The notes under the pieces: generated by a model
Told to the model about the DNA's origin: nothing
The model's database searches: none
The model's input: only the letters and a program-made list of their open reading frames with translations
Made by a program: the position numbers and the translations under genes
From: JAHWJR01 sp035942035
Lineage (GTDB): Bacteria; Actinomycetota; Acidimicrobiia; Acidimicrobiales; CADCSY01
Direction: 5' to 3'
DNA length: 20,342 nt
NCBI GenBank assembly: GCA_035942035.1
Contig: DASZDK010000066.1
Span: forward strand, 1-20,342
Shown: one piece after another, positions 7,926 to 14,945 of the stretch
Numbering within the stretch: the first letter of the stretch is position 1
How the letters are laid out: each line of letters begins with the position of its first letter

Positions 7926-8057
7926 ATGAACGCACGCACACGCCTCTTGGGCGCCGGCCTCGCCCTCGTCCTCGTCCTCGGCGGCGCCACCGGTTGTGGC
8001 GACGACCCCGGCGAGGACCGCATCGGCGACGGCGAGATCAACGACGAGGGCGACTGA
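7926..8057 (+). CDS. Very small lipoprotein (43 aa)
   Basis: The peptide starts MNARTRLLGAGLALVLVLGG, followed by a lipobox GATGC with Cys24. This is a complete lipoprotein signal peptide: basic n-region, hydrophobic core, then the lipidation cysteine. The mature part is only about 20 residues and strongly acidic (DDPGEDRIGDGEINDEGD). After processing it would be a lipid-anchored acidic tag on the outer face of the membrane. ATG 7926 or the in-frame ATG at 7905 could start it. The function is unknown. Proteins of this size are often missed in annotation, and the intact lipobox argues that it is real. Confidence 0.6.
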   Translation: MNARTRLLGAGLALVLVLGGATGCGDDPGEDRIGDGEINDEGD

Positions 8058-8167
8058 CCGGTCCTTCCTCTCGACGTCGCACCCTCTCGCTGGAAGCGTC
8101 CCGTCATACAACCGGGCTCCCGGCGCCGAAGAGAAAGGGACCCAGATCGCGCACCCACGAGGTCCCG

Positions 8168-8647
8168 ATGCGACATCAGCACCGTAAGTTGGCCACGGTC
8201 GTTGATCACCGAGGCACCACCGTGGTCGACGGCGGCGTCGACGAACTGTCTCCCATCGAGCGGCCGGTCCTGATCGGTTCCCTCGAGGCCAGCGACCGCT
8301 TCCACCGGGACACCGGCCTGGGAAAGCTCTTCCACCTGGGCAAGGTCTCCTTTCGCGAGGTGTCCCCCGTCGACAGCCTCCACATCCTCATCGACGGCAA
8401 CCGCATCTCCGCCCACGTGGACGAGATCTCACCGCTGCGACGCAGGCCTGACGGCTCGATCAGCTATTCCCTTCTCCGCGTCCTGGCCCACAACGTGTCC
8501 GGCGCCTGCGCCCACGTGGTCCGCCTCGTCCGTGGCCGGAACGGGGAGCAACGCTGCAACCTCGAATGCCAGGTGGTGTGGGTCGACGACGACCACACCC
8601 GCCCGCTGCTGCCCGACGCCAGCAACGGTGAGCTCCGCGCCGGGTGA
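8168..8647 (+). CDS. Conserved-looking protein of unknown function (159 aa)
   Basis: I do not recognise the family. The protein starts MRHQHRKLATVVDHRG at ATG 8168, with GAGG at 8159-8162 five bases upstream. The frame is open about 170 bases further upstream, but only overlapping the lipoprotein gene in another frame. It has no signal peptide or membrane segment. The middle (about residues 43-85) alternates strands and short loops, with FHRDTGLGKLFHLGKVSF and SLHILIDGNRISAHVDEISP. The C-terminal third has HNVSGACAHVVRLVRG and a Cys/Trp-containing strand (CNLECQVVWVDDD). Codon use is strongly GC3-rich, as in clear neighbours. It reads as a compact alpha/beta cytoplasmic protein, and no function is proposed. 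Confidence 0.6.
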   Translation: MRHQHRKLATVVDHRGTTVVDGGVDELSPIERPVLIGSLEASDRFHRDTGLGKLFHLGKVSFREVSPVDSLHILIDGNRISAHVDEISPLRRRPDGSISYSLLRVLAHNVSGACAHVVRLVRGRNGEQRCNLECQVVWVDDDHTRPLLPDASNGELRAG

Positions 8648-9006
8648 CACTCATTTCCGGCGACCGGTGAACGGGCGGAAGGCCTCCGCCACGGAGCTTC
8701 CTCGCTCGCGTCGACTGACCGCGTAGGTCGCCGACGAGGGGAGCAGCACTTGCTGCCGGCGCAGGGCGGCGCGCGCGACCGCCGCGCCCGCATCTTCGAC
8801 CTTCGAGCTGGCGAGCTGGCCGAGCGGGGAATTACCCGGCACAGGTGACGCTGCCGGGCTGCAACGTGCGGCCGGGGCACCCGCCGGGTTCGACACCGCC
8901 GCACCGATTGCAGGTGGTCGTGCGCGCTCCCTCATCGCCTCCGAGTCGTACGCCGGGGCAGCCGGCGTCGAACACTCCGGCACACCACGACACCGAGGAG
9001 AAGCAC
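8648..9006. other. Intergenic stretch without a supported gene
   Basis: These 359 bases separate the unknown 159-aa gene from the 4-TM gene. A minus-strand open frame (8651-8983) is Ala/Pro/Arg-rich and has no recognisable domain. A second minus-strand frame (8832-9008) would encode a 58-aa peptide with seven cysteines, but it overlaps the ribosome-binding site and start of the downstream gene. Neither is called. The promoter of the following operon should lie here, but no convincing -35/-10 pair was seen. Confidence 0.5.
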
Positions 9007-9420
9007 ATGGAACGAGTTGCCCGGGTGGCCGCAGCCGGCTTCGTGCTGGTCGGCGGGCTGATCCACCTCCAGCTCTGGCAGGACGGGTACCGAGGCATCC
9101 GGTACATCGGCCCGTGGTTCATTGCCAACGTGGCGGTGTCTGCGCTCTTCGTCGTGGCCCTGCTGGCCCGCCGGGACGTGCGCATCGGCGTCGCCTGCGT
9201 GGTCTTCTCGGTCGCCTCGCTGGCGGCCCTGGTGATGAGCCGCACGGTTGGCCTGTTCGGCTTCAGCGAGCAGATATGGACCGACGCCAGCGTGCAGGCC
9301 ACCGCCGCCGAGGTAGGAGCGATCGTGGCCGTCGCCGTGCTGTTGGTGGCCTTCTGGCGCCCCCCGGCGGGAATGATCCCACTGCCCGTGCGGGTGAGCC
9401 AGAGGATGCGCCGGCGGTAG
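9007..9420 (+). CDS. Four-helix integral membrane protein of unknown function (137 aa)
   Basis: This 137-residue protein has four predicted membrane helices at about residues 5-22, 37-54, 60-78 and 97-116. Recognisable patterns are GLIHLQLWQDGYRGI after the first helix, IGPWFIANV at the second, and SRTVGLFGFSEQIW after the third. This resembles a family of small four-TM proteins seen in actinobacteria that has no defined role. ATG 9007 is set by GAGGAG at 8995-9000, six bases upstream. The longer open frame upstream has no similarity. It is followed after 45 bases by the next membrane-associated gene and likely forms an operon with the two genes after it. The C-terminus is basic (RVSQRMRRR) and presumably cytoplasmic. 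Confidence 0.8.
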   Translation: MERVARVAAAGFVLVGGLIHLQLWQDGYRGIRYIGPWFIANVAVSALFVVALLARRDVRIGVACVVFSVASLAALVMSRTVGLFGFSEQIWTDASVQATAAEVGAIVAVAVLLVAFWRPPAGMIPLPVRVSQRMRRR

Positions 9421-9465
9421 GAACGAGCCGACGGTGGTGCGGCTCTCGTGCCGTAGCCTCTGCCT

Positions 9466-9897
9466 GTGCTGGGCGCCCGGGGCAAGGTCGTACGCCTGGG
9501 CGTGACCGGCCTCGTCTTCGGCCTGCTCCTAGCCGGCACCGTCGTTGGCAGCGACGACCACTTTCCCTTCGGGCCGTTCTCCATGTACTCCTCGGCCCAC
9601 GATCCGAACGCCGGTGTGGTGTCCAACACCGTGGAGGCCGTGCTCGACGACGGGCAGGTGGTGGCCGTGTCCGACGGCGACACCGGCATGCGCCGGGCCG
9701 AGGTCGAGGGGCAGCTGCCCCGCTTCATCGAGGACCCGCAGATGCTCGAGCAGCTCGCCGTCGCCCACGAGCGCCGGCGGCCCGACGCCCCTCGCTACGC
9801 CGTCGTCCGCGTCGTCCGGCGTTCGTACCAGCTTCGTGACGGGCGTCCGGTCGGCGCCGTCACCGAGGACATCGTGGCCGAGTGGGCCCGGCCGTGA
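9466..9897 (+). CDS. Small membrane-anchored protein, putative partner of the HTTM protein
   Basis: This 143-residue protein has one N-terminal hydrophobic segment (about residues 10-28), a signal peptide or anchor. It is followed by a soluble domain beginning DDHFPFGPFSMYS. The rest is a mixed alpha/beta domain with VVAVSDGDTG, a helix LPRFIEDPQMLEQLAVAHERR and a final strand pair (YAVVRVVRRSYQLRDGR). It starts at GTG 9466 and overlaps the next gene by four bases (GTGA), so the two are translationally coupled. I cannot name a family. The motif D..FPFGP.(S/R).Y in small secreted proteins next to HTTM genes is something I associate with actinobacteria, but I could not verify it here. It may serve as the extracytoplasmic partner of the HTTM protein. 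Confidence 0.8.
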   Translation: MLGARGKVVRLGVTGLVFGLLLAGTVVGSDDHFPFGPFSMYSSAHDPNAGVVSNTVEAVLDDGQVVAVSDGDTGMRRAEVEGQLPRFIEDPQMLEQLAVAHERRRPDAPRYAVVRVVRRSYQLRDGRPVGAVTEDIVAEWARP

Positions 9898-10787
9898 CCG
9901 CGCTCGTCCGATGGTGGTTCGAGCCCGTGGCCCTCGGGCGCATCGCCGTGCTCCGCGCGGTGGCCTACGCCTTCATCTGGGTCGACGTCCTGCTCACGAC
10001 CTCGTGGGTCGCCGACCACGCCGACGTACCGGGCGCGCTCTACCAGCCGCTGGCCGTCGGCCGGGTCCTCCCCCTGCCCACCCCCACGGCAGGCTTCGTG
10101 CGGGGGATCATGGTCGCCCTGCTGGCCACCGCCGTGGTGGCCGCCACCAACCGCGCTCCCCGTCTGCTGGGCTGGACCGTCGCCCTGCTGTACCTCGAGT
10201 GGATGGTGATCGGGCAGTCCTACGGCAAGGTCGACCACGACCGGTTCGCCTTCCTGGTGCTGCTCTTCGCCGTGGCCACGGTGGGCCGGGCCGGATGGGG
10301 CGATCGCTCGCGCTCGGAAGCAGCCGGCTGGGCGGTGAAGGTGACCATGGTGGCGGTCGTGGCCACCTACTTCCTGTCGGTGTTCGCCAAAGCTCGCTAC
10401 GGCGACGGCCTGGCGAACTGGCTCGACAGCGCCACGATCTCCTGGGCGGTCGTCCGGCGGGGGACGTTCCTAGGCGAGCCGCTGCTCCAGCACCCCTGGA
10501 CCCTCCAGGCGTCGCAGTACGGCGTGGTCACCTTGGAGGTGCTGGCGCCGCTGCTGCTCGTCCTGCGGGGCCGCGCCCGCGGCCTCATGCTCGCCCTGTA
10601 CGCCTCCTTCCACCTCGTCACCTTCACCACGATCGGGATCATCTTTCTGCCCCACCTCGTGGCCATGTTGGTCTTCCTACCTCTGGAACGGCTCCCCGTG
10701 ACGACCGGCCGTCAGCCTTCCCGCACCACTCTCAGAGGGTCACCTCACTGGGTGGCTTCCCCTCCGACGAGCGGAGACCGCAGCTGA
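9894..10787 (+). CDS. HTTM / vitamin K-dependent carboxylase-like membrane protein
   Basis: This 297-residue protein has about six to seven hydrophobic segments, at roughly 18-36, 68-88, 95-113, 120-138, 150-172, 200-222 and 232-265. Its layout fits the HTTM group, homologues of the membrane part of vitamin K-dependent gamma-glutamyl carboxylase. Features include a first helix rich in Arg/Ala (LGRIAVLRAVAYAFIW), a polar loop with GQSYGKVDHDRFAF, FLSVFAKARYGDGLANWL after a helix, and HLVTFTTIGIIFLPH near the end. The biochemical role of bacterial HTTM proteins is largely unsettled. GTG 9894 is chosen because it gives a GTGA overlap with the previous stop. The open frame further upstream (GTG 9882) is less likely. 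It is the last gene of a three-gene membrane operon. Confidence 0.75.
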   Translation: MTALVRWWFEPVALGRIAVLRAVAYAFIWVDVLLTTSWVADHADVPGALYQPLAVGRVLPLPTPTAGFVRGIMVALLATAVVAATNRAPRLLGWTVALLYLEWMVIGQSYGKVDHDRFAFLVLLFAVATVGRAGWGDRSRSEAAGWAVKVTMVAVVATYFLSVFAKARYGDGLANWLDSATISWAVVRRGTFLGEPLLQHPWTLQASQYGVVTLEVLAPLLLVLRGRARGLMLALYASFHLVTFTTIGIIFLPHLVAMLVFLPLERLPVTTGRQPSRTTLRGSPHWVASPPTSGDRS

Positions 10788-10956
10788 AGGGAGGCGGGCG
10801 GCACGGGGAGCCCAGCGGTACCCTTTCGAAGTCCGCACGGGATGGGTCCGTAACGGGCTTCCCGGGCTGTCGATCCTGGGCACAGGGACGCACTCCCGCT
10901 CCCGGTCGACGCCGTGGTGGCGAATGATGGACGCCCACGTGAGATCGGCGGCCGGT

Positions 10957-11262
10957 GGGTGCGGCCGCGAGTGTCCCGATGTCCCCGTCGGCGAAACACT
11001 CCGTCAGGTTGCTGACATCAGCGTCGCCGCCTCCCCGGCGCGGAGTTCGTGGGCATCACCATGCTCGACGAGGAGGAACGCCCGGCCACCGCGGTGTTTA
11101 CCGACGAGCAATCACCCGTGATCGACCAAGCGCAGTACGAGACCGGGCGCGGCCCGTGCCTTGACGCCTGGCACACCACGCGCGTCATTCGCCTCGACGA
11201 TCTCGAGCGGGCGGACCCCGACTACGGCGAGTACGCCCAGGCCTGCCTGGACCACGGGATCC
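10957..11262 (+). pseudogene. Truncated, frameshifted GAF-domain gene (decayed copy of the GAF-ANTAR regulator)
   Basis: The copy matches the first half of the intact GAF-ANTAR protein at 18573-19286. CPDVPVGETLRQVADISVAA in one frame corresponds to ADVPIGQTLHRVAELSVAA. After a one-base loss near 11030-11040 the match continues in the next frame, GITMLDEEERPATAVFTDEQ and on through GRGPCLDAW, RLDDLERADPDYGEYAQACLDHGI. Similarity stops abruptly at about 11262, inside the GAF domain. The rest of GAF and the whole RNA-binding ANTAR domain are missing and are replaced by a fragment of a flippase-like gene. The protein cannot be a functional antiterminator. A reading error could explain the single frameshift but not the truncation. 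Confidence 0.75.
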
Positions 11263-11299
11263 GCCTCGGCCAGGGGCGCTCAGGGCGACGGCGACGGCG

Positions 11300-11993
11300 C
11301 GCCCTGTCGGTCCGTACGTGCCGGAACTGTCGCTGCCCGAGGTCGCGATGGCCGCTACTTCAGCCAGCGAGCGCTACGTGGAACGCATGGGACTCGATCG
11401 TCACCAAGCCGCCACCGCGGTCAGCGTGATGACCGCGGCCATCGTCGTCAGCCATGCCCCCCTTCTCGTGGTCGCGGGGGCGTCGCTCGCCATGGGGGGT
11501 GACCGGCAGGGGCGGTTGCCACAGGGCTGGCCAGTACTCGCGGCGGTCTCGTTGGTCTCGTTGCCCTCGGGATCGCCCTGCGCCGCCCCCTCGGGAGGCA
11601 GAACGTCGCCACACGCCTGCAGCTCGCCTCGCCGCCCTGCCGTGGCTCGCCGAGCGGCCGGCCTCGAGCGTGGTGCTCATCGCCGCGCCGGCAGCAACGA
11701 CCGGGTGCTATGTCGTCGCCCTCGCCGTGGTGCTCCGCGGCTTCAGCATCGACCTCCCGTTCGTCACCGTCGCCCTTGCCTACCTGGCCAGCACGGCACT
11801 CGCGTCTGCCAGCCCCACGCCGGGATGGCTCGGCACGGTCGAGGGCGCTCTCGTTGTGGCCCTGGCCGGACTCGGTGGCCCGGTGGCGCCCGTCGTCGCG
11901 GCGGTGCTCGTCTTCCGCATCGTCACCTTCTGGCTCCCGATGGTGCCCGGGATCCTGGTGCTGCGGGGTCTGCAGCGAGCGCAGGCGCTGTAG
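11300..11993 (+). pseudogene. Frameshifted flippase-like membrane protein (LPG_synthase_TM / UPF0104 type), fragment
   Basis: Hydrophobic, family-typical stretches run in order but through three frames. First comes LSLPEVAMAATSASERYVER with TAAIVVSHAPLLVVAG (to about 11510). Then GGLVGLVALGIALRRPLGRQ (about 11521-11620). Then, to the TAG at 11991, LIAAPAATTGCYVVALAVVL, LASASPTPGWLGTVEGALVV and VFRIVTFWLPMVPGILVLR. The last two, PTPGWLGTVEGA and RIVTFWLPMVPG, are hallmarks of the lysylphosphatidylglycerol-synthase/flippase-like membrane family. At least two frameshifts are needed to join the pieces, and the N-terminal half of a normal protein is absent. The last 360 bases alone could make a short, probably non-functional membrane peptide. 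Confidence 0.7.
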
Positions 11994-12258
11994 CCGCGCA
12001 CCGCTGCAGTGATCGTTCGTGAGGAGATTCGCCCCTGGGTTCGGTCGCCGGCCGTGGAGGTGCGGCCTGGACATCCTTCCCACTGGGCGCCACCTTCGGG
12101 CCTTTGCACCTACTGCGGCTATGACTCGATCAGCGACCTGGCGACCCACAACGCCGACCCCGCGTGGGCGGAGCCAGCCCAGGCGTGCCGGAAGCACATG
12201 GTTCCCACCTTGCACGAGGGGCATCGAAGTACTGTTTCGTGCGAGGCGAGGATTGCTC

Positions 12259-12579
12259 CTAAGGCGGTCGCCTGTTCTTGTTGCCACCCTCGTCCGGGGA
12301 CACCGCGTGCTTCGGCCCGAACCGCTGGAAAGCGGCCTGGCGGGACACACCGAGAACCTCGCCGACCTCCGACCACGTGGCGCCGCCGTCGAGCGCCTCA
12401 TGCACTGCTTGATGGAGTGCCTCACGAGCCACGTCCAAAGCGGCGGAGGCGGCGGCCACCATCGAGAGCAGAGAAGGCTTGTCGGGCGCTGTCACCGTGG
12501 GGTACGACCTCAGAAGTCGGGATCCGTCCTCAGGCAGCAGGGCATCGCCGGCGCCGCTGCGGTAGTGCCGAAGAGGCAT
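12259..12579 (-). CDS. Small helix-turn-helix DNA-binding protein
   Basis: This 106-residue protein has a helical segment at about 35-62 (SLLSMVAAASAALDVAREAL and the residues after it). It is followed by a compact HTH at 66-88: GATWSEVGEVLGVSRQAAFQRF. The pattern (W-x-E-V/I-G-x-x-L-G-V-S-R-Q-A-A-x-x-R-F) is common in short actinobacterial HTH proteins that resemble sigma region 4 or MarR/AsnC-like recognition helices. ATG 12579 is supported by GAGGAT seven bases upstream on the minus strand. The C-terminal tail is polar and probably disordered. It is divergent from the STAS operon across 370 bases and may control that region, which is inference. No ligand domain is visible. Confidence 0.8.
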   Translation of the reverse strand: MPLRHYRSGAGDALLPEDGSRLLRSYPTVTAPDKPSLLSMVAAASAALDVAREALHQAVHEALDGGATWSEVGEVLGVSRQAAFQRFGPKHAVSPDEGGNKNRRPP

Positions 12580-12949
12580 GTGCGATCCTCGCGCCGGTGT
12601 CCTCCTGCCGCACGGCGAGTTGTTCTACCCGGCGATTGTGAAGGTAATCACGTCAATACCGCCTTGACAGGCGACCGCCCGGTGCGCGACCATGTACGCG
12701 CCCACCGCCGCAGGTTGAGCAGCGAGCCCGCTGGCAGCGAGAGACACTCGATCCGAACGCGATGGAGGTCGGACGTGGCCCTCGGCACGGGTCTTCTCAT
12801 TCCGCCTCGGTTGCGGCCGAGACGATCACGACGGTGACTCCTCCGCTCGGACCGGAACCGCAGCCGCCGCCGCAGCGGGGCGGCGTCGTCGACGCAACGG
12901 TGATTGCGCATCAACGGTGCCAGCGTCACGACCGAGGAAGGAGTCGCCC
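12580..12949. other. Divergent intergenic region between HTH and STAS genes
   Basis: These 370 bases hold no supported gene. A perfect -35 hexamer TTGACA occurs at 12664-12669 on the plus strand, but the best -10 at usual spacing (GACCAT, 12688-12693) is poor. It lies about 260 bases before the STAS gene. Promoters for both flanking genes should be here, and an operator for the HTH protein would be plausible. No clear dyad was found. Confidence 0.4.
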
Positions 12950-13270
12950 GTGCACGTAGTCGTGGACTTCGATATCTCGTCCCACGTCTGCGGGAGAGGG
13001 GCAACCGTTGTCCTCAAGGGCGAGCTCGACAGCGCCTCCGCTCCCCGCTTGGCCAACGAGATCAGGAGCGTGGTGTCTGAGTCCGCCGTCCACGTCACCG
13101 TGGACCTGGAGGGGACCACGTTCGTGGACCTCAGCGGGCTACGGGCGCTGATGGCAGCACTCAGCGCCGTCCGAAGACACGGAGGCGACATCGTCCTCCA
13201 AGCACCGCCGAAGAGCCTGCAGAAGGTGCTCGAGCTCTCGGGTGCCGCCGACCTGTTCGTGGTCAAGTGA
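12950..13270 (+). CDS. STAS-domain protein, anti-anti-sigma-factor-like
   Basis: This 106-residue single-domain STAS protein belongs to the fold of SpoIIAA/RsbV, partners of anti-sigma kinases. It has strand ATVVLKGELDSASAPRLANE (18-37), then VTVDLEGTTFVDLSGLRAL (49-67), helix LMAALSAVRRHGG, and a last strand/helix pair with IVLQAPPKSLQKVLELSG. In SpoIIAA the phosphorylated residue is the serine directly after the Asp in MDSSG. Here the equivalent motif is VDLSG, so that position is Leu61 and only the following Ser62 remains. AAGGAG (12938-12943) six bases before GTG 12950 sets the start. The stop overlaps the next STAS gene (GTGA/TGATG), so they are coupled. No anti-sigma kinase gene is in the window. 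Confidence 0.88.
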   Translation: MHVVVDFDISSHVCGRGATVVLKGELDSASAPRLANEIRSVVSESAVHVTVDLEGTTFVDLSGLRALMAALSAVRRHGGDIVLQAPPKSLQKVLELSGAADLFVVK

Positions 13271-13890
13271 TGGTGCACGCGGTTCCTCGCTGGCCCTGGG
13301 CGGGCGCGGACGGCTGGGAGGCGTGCCCGGAGGAGGAGGCGGCGCTCGCCTTCTGTGTCGAGTGGGGACTTTCGGATCCGGACGAGGAGACAAGTGCGAG
13401 ATCGGTGCCGGACGTTGACCCTCGCGCCGGCTCGAGCCTCGGAAGGCCGTCCGCCAGGCGGGCGAAGTCGGCGATCAGCGGTCGTTCGCATGCCACGGCA
13501 ACGACAGCGAGCGCCGCTGAGCACGACGTTGGCGTCGCCATCGGCCGCACTGGCGGTGTCGTCGTCGTTTCTGTGCAGGGGTACCTCGGCGGCGATGGCG
13601 ATGGCGATGGCGGCTTGGAACACGTTCTCCGTGACGTCATCTGCGAACAGGGGAATCTCCACGTCGTTGTCGACGTCAAGGGGGTGACAGGCGCTGACAC
13701 GAACGGTGCCTCGGTACTCATGGAGGCTTGCCGCGTGGCTCGCCGATGTGGCGCGACCCTGAGCATCCGCAATGCGCCCGAGGCGGTGCGGCGGGTGTGG
13801 GACGGGTGCTGCGTCAACCACCAGGTCACGCCAATGGCTCCGGCAGGTCTGCACATGGCCCGCCGTGGAGAAACCACCGCGGCTGGCTAA
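13270..13890 (+). CDS. STAS-domain protein with N-terminal extension
   Basis: This 206-residue protein begins at ATG 13270, overlapping the previous stop by one base (GTG 13267 is also possible). Residues 1-85 are an acidic then basic, low-complexity extension with no recognised domain. Residues 86-190 form a divergent STAS domain, with VVVVSVQGYLGGDGDGDGG, HVVVDVKGVTGADTNGASVL (131-150), helix MEACRVARRCG and ATLSIRNAPEAVRRVW. The position of the usual phosphoserine is Thr144 (DTNG). The loop after the second strand contains three GGCGAT codon pairs (Gly-Asp repeats), replacing the usual helix start. It is coupled to the preceding STAS gene, so the two may act as a pair. Function beyond a partner-switching type role is not evident. 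Confidence 0.65.
   Translation: MVHAVPRWPWAGADGWEACPEEEAALAFCVEWGLSDPDEETSARSVPDVDPRAGSSLGRPSARRAKSAISGRSHATATTASAAEHDVGVAIGRTGGVVVVSVQGYLGGDGDGDGGLEHVLRDVICEQGNLHVVVDVKGVTGADTNGASVLMEACRVARRCGATLSIRNAPEAVRRVWDGCCVNHQVTPMAPAGLHMARRGETTAAG
13591..13608 (+). repeat. Hexanucleotide microsatellite (GGCGAT)x3 inside a STAS gene
   Basis: Three perfect in-frame copies of GGCGAT encode Gly-Asp-Gly-Asp-Gly-Asp in the loop of the second STAS protein. The unit is a multiple of three, so slippage would change loop length without shifting the frame. Confidence 0.7.
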
Positions 13891-13936
13891 GGCCGTCGAC
13901 GAACAGCATCCAGCTCATCGACCGACTCGCCGCTGA

Positions 13937-14265
13937 CCCGGAACTCCGTTTCGCCGGAGGCCGCACCCCGCCCGTGCTGCACTCGCGCAAGCGGCCCGCA
14001 CCGCCAGGATCTCTCCGCAACAACTCCGGTCGTCGACGCAGGAACTGGAGGGTCTCCTCGTCCAGCTCAACCTCGTCGACGTGGACGACAGCCTCATCGG
14101 CCAAGCCGCTGATCTGACCGAGGCGCAGACGCTGCGGGCCTACGACGCTGTGCCCTTGCTGCCGCCCTGCAGGTGGTCGAGGCCGACCTCGTCCTCGTCG
14201 CCGGTGATCAAGCGTTGCTCACGGTCGCCGAGTCGGTCGGCCTGATGGTCGCCGCCATCGGGTGA
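13937..14265 (+). pseudogene. VapC-type PIN-domain toxin remnant with one-base deletion
   Basis: One frame reads RAALAQAARTARISPQQL, then ELEGLLVQLNLVDVDDSLI and LTEAQTLRAYDAV. After this the match continues in the next frame, AALQVVEADLVLVAGDQALL and VAESVGLMVAAIG, to the TGA at 14263. Restoring one base between 14153 and 14154 (CC to CAC) joins them as YDAVHLAAAL, the typical core of VapC PIN ribonucleases. The aspartates of YDAV and of AGDQ are present. The N-terminal part with the first catalytic aspartate is not recognisable upstream of the TGA at 13934, and no VapB antitoxin is visible. It is therefore both truncated and frameshifted, so an inactive relic of a toxin-antitoxin module. 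Confidence 0.72.
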
Positions 14266-14945
14266 ACCATGCTCGCCACGCTCCTTGCCAGGATCGAATC
14301 CCCGGCGCCCACCGGGGCCCGAGTTGGCCATCGGGTCCATGACCAGACCCAGCCCGTGACGGGTCAAGGGAGGGGCGCCAGCCCCCAGCGAGAAGCGCAG
14401 CGCAGCGCACCCTCGCAGCGGCCCTTGAGGCACCGACCACGGGTCGGTGGCACACGGCGTTGGCATTCACCACGCGCCGTGGCGTGGGTGGCGCACAACC
14501 CTCAGACAGGTCTCATCGTCGGCAGTCGGACCTGCCGTAACTTTTCGTCCGCACCTCGAGAGGGGATGACACGTCCTGCTGCGACGCGCTCCTCCCCGGT
14601 CACGGCAAGGTCAGGGGCTGTCGTTTCCGCTGTCGTCCGCTCGTTCCGCTCGGATTCGCCTGGTTTCAGTACCGTCGCACTCAGAGTCCCAGCACGGTCG
14701 TCGAAACATCGAACATGTCCCGTCCCTCGGCCCGCCCATCGACGTGGAATGCTGCCGCTGCACGGACGCCACCTCACCGACGAGGAGGCGGACGAGGTCG
14801 AAAGGCGGGTCGGCGAACGGCATCGGTGATGTGGCCGGCGGTCGTGTCGGCCGGCGACGAACCGGGGTTGGTCGCCGCCATGACTTATTGGCTGGGAGGT
14901 TCAGGTGTAGCTACGGGAGTAACGACAGTCGACGGAAACGTTGGC
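14266..14945. other. Gene-poor stretch
   Basis: In these 680 bases several open frames exist on both strands (e.g. 14269-14829 plus, 14502-14777 minus). Their products are Arg/Pro/Ser-rich without domains, and codon use does not favour any frame. The 3' end of the plus frame (HLTDEEADEVERRVGERHR) looks protein-like and could be a relic of a lost gene. A tRNA-like GATCGAATCC at about 14290 cannot form a T-arm. Nothing is called. Confidence 0.5.

Noticed and set aside
8651..8983. 110-codon minus-strand open frame
   Set aside because: Ala/Pro/Arg-rich, no ribosome-binding site or domain; GC3 bias alone is not enough.
12826..13854. 342-codon minus-strand open frame
   Set aside because: Antisense to two STAS genes whose domains, starts and overlap are convincing.
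14280..14310. tRNA-like GATCGAATCCCC sequence
   Set aside because: The flanks do not form a 5-bp T-stem and no acceptor, D or anticodon arms are found.
14269..14829. 186-codon plus-strand open frame
   Set aside because: Arg/Ser/Pro-rich product without domains or good start signal; described only as part of a gene-poor stretch.
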